NCBI GenBank assembly: GCA_032716605.1
Contig: CM064545.1
Span: forward strand, 11,935,479-11,999,478
DNA: 64,000 nucleotides
Origin: Paralithodes platypus
Lineage: Eukaryota; Arthropoda; Malacostraca; Decapoda; Lithodidae
Direction of reading: 5' to 3'
Position numbers and translations under genes: made by a program. Below the pieces are notes generated by a model. It was not told the origin of the DNA, ran no database searches, and worked only from the letters and a program-made list of their open reading frames with translations. Numbering within the stretch: the first letter of the stretch is position 1; every line of letters starts with the position of its first letter. Positions 57,590 to 64,000 of this stretch are shown piece after piece.

Positions 57590-58500
57590 TGGTTAGCCCC
57601 TTTTGGAGAAAATAAATGTATTCATCAGTACACACCTTCAACCAGGCGTCAGTATCAGTCACACTGGAAATCTTTTACTAATTGGATTGTGGAAACTGAC
57701 CAAACTGAAGCATCGGTATCATTAATTTTCAAATATCTGGATTACTTATTTAAGCAAAAACGATTGTCAGTAGTAACACTCAAGAATCACATGACAGCTA
57801 TAAGAGGCCCCTTTTTTTACTTAACTGGGCTCTCCGTACCGCTGGCGGAAGAGAAGGGTTTCATGCGTGCATGTTTCAAGCTTCATCCACCACCCCGTCA
57901 GCTCTTGCCTACTTGGTTATTTGACAAAGCTTTATCTTTATTAAATTCTCAGAAATATAATCACAATCCTACTTTTGATTCAATCTTAAAGAAGGCTGTG
58001 TTCCTTATGGCCTTGGCTACAGGAAACCAGGTATCTGAGCTGGCGGCGATGAGCAACGAACCAAATTGTCTCAGGTTTGGACTACGCAATGTAGATGTAC
58101 AAATTGCGCCGTCTCCTAATTTCATTGCTAAAAACGAGCCCAGTGAGCATGTTTTTACGGCATTCCCGGTTCCAGCACTCAAAAGAGGAGATATATACTC
58201 ACCATAAATTATGCCCGGTGAATTCTCTAATGTATTTTATGGGAGTGTCTCGGCCTAACTAGCCGGGCGTCCTCTGGGAAAATAGAACGGGTATACGCCT
58301 TACAAAGAGGAAGTTAGAGACTTTATTTATGGATATGATGCAGGAAAGCAACCCGGGGACTGTAGGATGTGCACATAACATCTGTAAATGGGCAGTGTCT
58401 CTCAGATTCTTGAAGAATTATTCAATCACAGATATTGAAAATGCGCAATTATGGGCATCCTATCACACCTTCCTAACGCGTTACTTATTGCCCTAGATAA
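57590..58500 (+). pseudogene. DIRS tyrosine recombinase, broken near its end
   Basis: YTPSTRRQYQSHWKSFTNWI begins the core-binding domain; IFKYLDYLFKQKRLSVVTLK follows. The catalytic part has VFLMALATGNQVSELAAMSN; in this family the residue before VSE is normally the first catalytic Arg, and here it is Gln. The frame stops at 58204. In other frames up to 58500 the box with HNICKWAVSLRFLKNYS (His; Arg replaced by Cys/Lys) and LWASYHTFLTRYLLP (catalytic Tyr) is readable. The copy is therefore inactive on two counts. Confidence 0.82.
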
Positions 58501-59152
58501 ATCGAGTCTAACCTGTGTCGCATTGAGACATAGTCTGATAGTCTGGTGCTTTTAAGATTAAGGTTAATTTTAAGATTTGTTTTTAAGTTGTTAGCTAAGA
58601 CCCTCAGCCCCGCCGGACAGGTTGTGAGTGCACAGGCACTGTGATACACTTCATCTTAAGAATTGGAAGTACAGTTCAATAATATATTTTCCGTTTTTGT
58701 ATTTCAAATAAATGGAAATATAGTTTAGGTAATATGGATTTACCATAAGATCCTCAGTACTTGAGATAATTCTTAATATTTTGTTTTGATATACATGACC
58801 AAATATTTTGTGATATGCATATACCTTACCATACTCAGGGTCTTACCAGAGTCATGAGTTAGTATATTTTTGTATAAGAATACTGTAGATATTCCTAAAT
58901 AAAATATTTATTTAATGATTAAAATGTTGCATACATTTATGATCTAATTTTACATGTACCAAATAGATTATGTTAAGCAACTGTTCTGGATTTATATCCC
59001 ATAATTCCCAGAAGGTTTGCACGCAAGTCTTCTTTGAAGTACGCTACTTGTATTACTTTACAATTTTTATACAATATTTTGAATGTACAAATTAAAGTAT
59101 TAGAACTATATATCTGGGTTGTTTTTCTCATCCTATTGTTGATTTGTTAGTG
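58501..59152 (+). other. Non-coding; probable DIRS 3' region then intron
   Basis: A+T-rich. The first part may be the element's 3' untranslated end. No gene or clear repeat boundary. Confidence 0.45.
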
Positions 59153-59690
59153 GTTTGATATTTGTCACGAATGTCCCCCTCCAGACTTGAGATATCAGGC
59201 ATATCGTCAATGATAAAGTCAGGGACTCAAACCTATAATTTATTAGTGGCCCACTAATAAATTATAGGTTTGAGTCCCTGAGGGAAGAAGGAAAACATAA
59301 TATTTAGTAGTGGCCCCGTAATCATTGTCGATTCTGGCCCTCCCTTTCATCCCCTTCCCATTCGTATTTGATGATTTTTAAGTTATCTTGATATATCATT
59401 GAAGGACGAATGGCGCTAGGCACAGCAGCGTCTGCGGGCACAATCACGTTTTGAACATCCACACGATGGGAAGCATTTTTCGTAGTGAGCTCCCGATCAT
59501 AATGACGATTCCGTAAGAGAATGAGCGTACGCTTACGATGTAGGTCTCTTTAACACTCTGAGGCGGGTGTTTGAAACAGCTGACGCATGAGTTTGAAGAG
59601 TGCCATTTCTGTATAAGGCATATCATCAATGATTCCGGGGCCACTACTAAATATTAGGTTTTCCTTCTTCCCTCCGGGACTCAAACCTAT
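59153..59690 (+). repeat. Repeat family F copy, left inverted arm
   Basis: 59153-59415 is the reverse complement of 62930-63172, with moderate divergence: gatatttgtcacgaatgtcc, ccccctccag, aggcatatcgtcaatga, then atatttagtagtgg, gaatgggaaggggatg as its complement and gatatatca. 59405-59660 matches 49420-49110 in reverse. A perfect palindrome lies at 59220-59280. Confidence 0.75.
59220..59280. repeat. Perfect 30-bp palindrome with one-base centre
   Basis: cagggactcaaacctataat plus ttattagtgg, one C, then the exact complement back to tttgagtccctg. Thirty of thirty bases pair. It looks like two family F ends joined head to head. Confidence 0.92.
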
Positions 59691-59714
59691 ATTCTGGCAC
59701 ATCCACCCTCTTAA

Positions 59715-60194
59715 CACCTTAAGAGCGGCCTATGCGGTTTATTTATATGTACCGTCCAGCGGGGTGTTTTTAGCCAAAATAGGGCTGTTTACGTGATCAT
59801 TTTCATGCCTAAATAAGACCCAGAACGTAAAACAAGTATCTATCCCTGAAAGGGCATAAACAGAGCTTTCGAATGACACCTTAACGATCCTTTTATGATG
59901 GCTAGTTTTCTTGCAATAACCGTGCAACGCGAGTGCAAAAAGCATGTAATTAGCCACTTTCCCGATACAATTCCGTATATAGCGAGTGAGAGAGGGAGGA
60001 GGGAGCTGAGATTCGTGTCAGTAGGTTCGCCGCGGTGGTCTGGAGCAGTCATACGCTCGCTAGTCTCCTGCCACCACTTGTCTCTCTCTCTCAGCAACAT
60101 TACGTGCTGAAATTGCCACTCGACCTATGTCGAGCGCCGCCACATAGTCCAGCTTTATTAAATACGACTTAAGTTGCGCCCCGACTTTTAGGGG
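59715..60194 (+). mobile_element. MITE-A, full-length 480-bp copy 4
   Basis: TTAA at 59711-59714 and 60195-60198. Left end caccttaagagcggcc, right end the reverse complement of cccctaaaagtcggggc. Nearly identical to 52233-52712, for example in cgatccttttatgatggcta and gcagtcatacgctcgctag. Confidence 0.9.
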
Positions 60195-60416
60195 TTAATC
60201 TTTTTGTTTTGGGCAATGTATTTTATTATATTTTATTATGTTTATATTTAGAGGATTTTATGAAGCTTAGAAAGAATCTGTGTTAGTTAAAAAGGTTAAT
60301 TGAGATAGTTTGCAGCCTTTAAATTGTTAGAAGTACTTTCTAAACTGAATAAAAGTGTCTAATGGTAGCCAGAATAAAATGTAAAGGACATCACCCGCAC
60401 TGAAAGAGTTAAAGTC

Positions 60417-60462
60417 GCTCTCAATCACCTTCAACATGAGATAGCAGGAGCATTCACGCCCA
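60417..60462 (+). pseudogene. Relic of the FN3 exon's 3' edge, copy 3
   Basis: gtcgctctcaatcaccttca then acatgagatagcaggagcat and tcacgccc. The host exon end reads gtcgctctcaaccacccaca, acacgagacggcagcaggta, cattcac. It lies 12.5 kb downstream of the exon. The donor GT is lost. Confidence 0.6.
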
Positions 60463-60516
60463 ATAACTCACCCCATCTTTACTGTGAACGAAAGCTATTG
60501 AAAGCTTGAATTCCTG

Positions 60517-61176
60517 AACAACTATTACTCTCCAAGCCCCTTTCCATTCCGGTTATTGTATTGCAGTTGTTCAGGTAACAACTATTCCTCTCCAAGCCCC
60601 TTTCCATTCCGGCTATTGTATTGCAGTTGTTCAGGTAACAACTATTACTCTCCAAGCCCCTTTCCATTCCGGCTATTGTATTGCAGTTGTTCTGGTAACA
60701 ACTATTACTCTCCAAGCCCCTTTCCATTCCGGTTATTGTATTGCAGTTGTTCAGGTAACAACTATTACTCTCCAAGCCCCTTTCCATTCTGGCTATTGTA
60801 TTGCAGTTGTTCAGGTAACAACTATTACTCTCCAAGCCCCTTTCCATTCTGGCTATTGTATTGCAGTTGTTCAGGTAACAACTATTACTCTCCAAGCCCC
60901 TTTCCATTCTGGCTATTGTATTGCAGTTGTTCTGGTAACAACTATTACTCTCCAAGCCCCTTTCCATTCCGGTTATTGTATTGCAGTTGTTCAGGTAACA
61001 ACTATTACTCTCCAAGCCCCTTTCCATTCCGGCTATTGTATTGCAGTTGTTCTGGTAACAACTATTACTCTCCAAGCCCCTTTCCATTCCGGTTATTGTA
61101 TTGCAGTTGTTCAGGTAACAACTATTACTCTCCAAGCCCCTTTCCATTCTGGCTATTGTATTGCAGTTGTTCAGGT
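60517..61176. repeat. Minisatellite, 11 copies of a 60-bp unit
   Basis: Unit aacaactattactctccaag, cccctttccattccggctat, tgtattgcagttgttcaggt. Units vary at three or four positions (ccggtt/ccggct/ctggct, tcagg/tctgg). Because 60 is a multiple of 3 and the unit has no stop in some frames, long open frames appear on both strands; I treat these as artefacts. Each unit has ttgcag followed 8 bases later by ag/gtaa, resembling splice sites. Confidence 0.95.
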
Positions 61177-61294
61177 AAGTAAATATTGGAAGTTTGCAAT
61201 AAAAACGAGGGGAAAATTCCGTTAACATTAACAATATATGTTTTATTAATTTCACAACAACACCAAACACCTCCAATGAAATTAATGAAAGCAT

Positions 61295-61378
61295 ATATAT
61301 GATCCACCAGGATTTGAACCCGGGTTATCACACACAGATTCTTAGACACCTTAACCATTACACCACCAAGACGGTTAA
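61295..61378 (-). repeat. tRNA-derived SINE-like head or tRNA relic
   Basis: On the minus strand ggtggtgtaatggttaaggt (A box) and gggttcaaatcctggtgg (B box) have tRNA spacing, with cttggtgg and a ccaccagg complement that nearly close a stem. The anticodon arm region (ctaagaatctgtgtgtgat) is unusual. Best read as a SINE head; a tRNA scan would settle it. Confidence 0.55.
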
Positions 61379-62232
61379 AGGTTTATGCACACGCCTACGG
61401 CTTATTATCCATTCTCGAATACTGGATATTAATCTAATCATGTTCATATTCCCATCGCACTATTGTAGCCAAATGTTTAAGTGAGAGGAAAGAATATTTA
61501 TTCATGGGGCACAGATCATCTAGAATTGACTGACTTTGATATAGATTGCATATGAAAGTGCTGACCAAACATGTCAAACTTGATTCGTAGGTTTATGAGA
61601 AACTCAAGACAAAAGATAGATAAACAAACACACAACGACGATCGACAAATTCCCACAACTCCTGCTGTGAACATAATGGATATATTATTAGTCAATTAAG
61701 AAATAATCAAAGATTATCTTAGGAATACTGCAAATAAAGTAAGAAGATGGTAAACCATTAAAGAGCAAACTCGGCAAAGAAAAAAATATATTTTATCAAG
61801 CACCCTCACGTCAGTAACTTTTGTGGACACTTGTATCGCACTTTCTAAGGTGCCTGTCAATAACACGCACACATTCTTAAAAATACACAAACATTTACAC
61901 ACACATGCAGATAGAGAGAGAGAGAGAGATGACTAAGAACACGCAATAACTCATGCATAATTACAGATTTGTTTTCAAAATTATAACAACAAACATTTGC
62001 CTTAAACACAGCAACACTGTCCACTTAATACAATTTTCCAATCAAGCAATTCACTTTAGTGAAGCTGTATATACTGTATAGTCAACCCAATAATGCCATA
62101 GTTGAACATGAAAAGGAACAACACAAGTTAGTAACTTCTTCAGTACGATTGTGTTATCTTCATTTAATTCTAGTTAACATATGACAACTATATTAAGATT
62201 AGGAAGGACACATTCATATCAAAGCGGTGAAA
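61379..62232 (+). other. Intron or intergenic sequence, no gene seen
   Basis: A+T-rich with a short (AG)n at 61914-61928. No coding or RNA signal. Confidence 0.5.
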
Positions 62233-62385
62233 GCTATCTCTATATACTTTTTGACTCCTATAAGGTACTCTGTAAACTGTACATCTATCTCTATATACTT
62301 TTTGACTCCTATAGGTATTCTGTAAACTGTACGTCTATCTCTATATACTTTTTGACTCCTATAGGTACTCTGTAAACTGTACGTA
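62233..62385. repeat. Short tandem repeat, 3 copies of about 51 bp
   Basis: Each copy runs ctatctctatatacttttt, gactcctata(a)ggta, ctctgtaaactgtac. Copies begin at about 62236, 62287 and 62336. The first has one extra base. Confidence 0.85.
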
Positions 62386-62617
62386 CTTGTCTAAAAATTG
62401 ACAGCATATAATTAAGAATAGCGTCATTGTATATTTTAGTGTTAAGTTGTCCTAGTTCTATTGTGGCAATTCCTTGTGTTCAAGAGTTAGTACTTTCTCC
62501 TCCATAATGTATTCCTTCCGCTTTATGAACTCTTGTATCTGTAATTATTGTATTCAGAGTAGGTTTCTCCAAACTGTAAGATTTAAGTTTTATGTTTAGT
62601 TCAAGTGCAGATACTAT

Positions 62618-62860
62618 AATATAGGTTTGATTCCCGGAGGGAAGTAAAGAAAACCTAATATTTAGTAGGGCTCCGTAATCATTGACGATATGCCTATTAG
62701 TATAATAGTCTCCCTTCAAACGCCGCGTCGCCAGTTTTGAATCTACCGCGCGGGAGGACAGGGAGTACAACTTCATAAGTGCAACGCGTATTCTCTTATG
62801 GAATCGTCTTTAGATTAAGTACTCTATGAAAATACCTCGTAAAAAAAAAATAAAAAATTA
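62618..62860 (+). repeat. Repeat family F fragment
   Basis: Has the family's ataggtttgattcccggagg, gaaaacctaatatttagtag and cattgacgatatgcct, and further on ttatggaatcgtctt, matching 59500. Diverged and partly deleted. Confidence 0.6.
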
Positions 62861-62929
62861 ACTTAATAATTGCTATACTCAAGCTTCCCAAATGCGTTGA
62901 TTTCTTGCAAGTGGATTCCTGACGCTGGC

Positions 62930-63172
62930 CCTCTAGCGTCTAAACTTCCTTCACTGATATATCAAGATTCAACTAAAAAATCCAGCGAATGGGAAGGGGA
63001 TGGCAGGGAGGGCACTAACATCGTCAATGATTACGGGGCCCTACTAAATATTAGGTTTTCTTTACTTCCCTCCGGGAATCAAACCTATTATTTAATAGTG
63101 GCCCCTCCATCATTGACGATATGCCTGATATATAAGACTGGAGGGGGACATTCGTGACAAATATCAAAACCA
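62930..63172 (-). repeat. Repeat family F copy, right inverted arm
   Basis: Reverse complement of 59153-59415: gaatgggaaggggatg, ctaaatattaggttttc, tccctccgggaatcaaacct, tcattgacgatatgcct, ggagggggacattcgtgac and aaatatcaaaacc. Together the arms enclose about 3.5 kb. Confidence 0.75.
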
Positions 63173-64000
63173 CCAACCCAAATACCATAGGTAACAGAGA
63201 ATCCGTATAACATTTTAAGTTATTTATTGCGTTCATACAATGATATAAAAATATAAAAGAAGGTAAGCAGTGCGTTACTTCGAAGAAGAGCTGCTTGTAC
63301 ATGACTGGACCTACACTTGAGATCTATTGCATGTTTGGTGAGAAAATTCTTGTACTCTAGAACTCTAATCCTTAGGATCATGTTCTGACCTTAAAATTAT
63401 TTGTACAATAAAAACTGTTTATACATCTTTGTTAATACTATCTAGGTACAACTATGATAGATTTCTTAAAATAAAATAAAATATGATGAACTGTATAACC
63501 AGTTCTATTCATATCACAGCTCGTGATGTATCACAATCTCCGGCGGAAGGGTTCTAGTTGGTCTTAGGGCTATTTTGCACATACCCCCCCCCCCACCCCC
63601 CTTTTTCACCCGAAGAATAACATAAAAAACAAATAGCACTTGGACTGCTAGACCCGTTGCCGTAATGCTACACAGGTCCGCTTTGGCTTGTCCAGGGCGA
63701 CCGATAGGTATCGCGTAAGGAATGTGTGATTAGACGCCCACAACTGAGTGTCGGCTATGTCGTTAATGGAATTTTTTTACATAAACCGGAAGGAGAAAGC
63801 CCACTTTCTAATGTCGTGGGCTCTAGTCGCCGAGATTACTTTCCTTAATTACATCTACGAGTAAAGAAGACAATTTCCTTCTCGTGACGCGATTACCTGT
63901 CTGGTTAACCCATAGGAAACCTGGTTGTAGAGGTTCTGCAATCCTCATAAACTTAACTAAAGCTTGTACCGGGCATAAAATGTGATGCGTATGTCCACGT
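63173..64000 (+). other. Non-coding to the end of the window
   Basis: A C-rich run at 63583-63601. ccggcggaagggtt at 63541 recalls the block at 52022. accgggcataa at 63969 is the complement of the tatgcccggt found after the DIRS recombinase at 58211. These hints may mean another DIRS-type copy starts here, but no coding text is visible. Confidence 0.4.

Larger units (their letters stand above)
53090..58500 (+). mobile_element. DIRS-type tyrosine-recombinase retrotransposon, decayed
   Basis: Gene order Gag-like, RT, RNase H, tyrosine recombinase on one strand, with no protease and no DDE integrase, is the DIRS order. The RT has the DIRS-style YLDDWL motif. Several frameshifts, some at long C-runs (53406-53422 and 55022-55032), break the frames. 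DIRS elements move through a circular DNA intermediate that the recombinase joins to the genome, so no target duplication is expected. The split terminal repeats and internal complementary region that define the class could not be located. Confidence 0.85.

Noticed and set aside
60479..61294. Long open frames on both strands across the 60-bp array (271 and 208 codons) with 20-residue repeats
   Set aside because: They follow from a unit length divisible by three without stops. The repeat text is low in complexity and looks equally open on both strands, so I see no sign of a real repeat protein.
61295..61378. Functional tRNA gene (also 17878-17944 and 7470-7545)
   Set aside because: A- and B-box-like parts are present but stems do not pair well and no clear anticodon loop can be drawn. 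SINE heads are more likely.
62480..63302. Small frames over family F repeats
   Set aside because: The repeats are found in both orientations with indels that do not respect any frame.

Overview
This is eukaryotic, intron-containing DNA from an arthropod, most likely a decapod crustacean. The evidence is a host gene that looks like arthropod Sidestep, a block of the arthropod telomere motif CCTAA/TTAGG, many A+T-rich microsatellites, and a very dense load of LINE, DIRS and TTAA-flanked DNA elements typical of decapod genomes. Nothing looks bacterial. The species cannot be named from the sequence alone.

One host gene runs along the + strand across at least 45 kb. Three exons with compatible intron phases encode the end of a last Ig domain (2789-2925) and a fibronectin type III domain (37782-37894 and 47709-47907) of a Sidestep-family cell-surface protein. 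Both ends of the gene lie outside the window. Almost everything else is intron filled with repeats. Two kinds of decayed exon copy sit in the introns: a frameshifted copy of the Ig exon at about 6499-6625, and three copies of the 3' edge of the FN3 exon at about 48668, 49045 and 60417. A second possible gene, an intronless cold-shock-domain (Y-box-like) reading frame at 12158-13267, lies inside the 35-kb first intron.

Layout. 1-2655: CR1-like LINE with a PHD-like finger, minus strand. 3007-6371: nearly intact LINE (family A) with an 11-bp target duplication. 6.5-14.6 kb: pseudo-exon, SINE-like heads, TA repeats, a 113/134-bp minisatellite and the cold-shock reading frame. 14.6-17 kb: LINE family B fragments, one carrying a TA-flanked MITE. 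18.4-19.2 kb: 13 copies of a 62-bp repeat. 20-22 kb: LINE family C. 24.7-30 kb: a 31-bp minisatellite split by a LINE family D copy, itself split by a TTAA element. 30.6-37.3 kb: more LINE D copies, again split by TTAA elements. 38-47.3 kb: LINE D tails and a three-level nest (TTAA MITE in LINE A in LINE B). 48.7-49 kb: a foldback whose loop is telomere-like repeat. 49.5-51.25 kb: LINE family E. 53-58.5 kb: a decayed DIRS-type tyrosine-recombinase retrotransposon. 59-63.2 kb: inverted repeats, a palindrome and an 11-copy 60-bp minisatellite.

The most distinctive themes are (i) a family of about 480-bp TTAA-flanked MITEs with four full-length copies (479-480 bp), (ii) two unrelated TTAA elements in the same TTAA of two copies of one LINE, (iii) LINE A whose two ends are reverse-complementary, (iv) the telomere-repeat foldback and (v) the serial exon relics of the host gene. 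Family letters (A-G) are local labels used only here.
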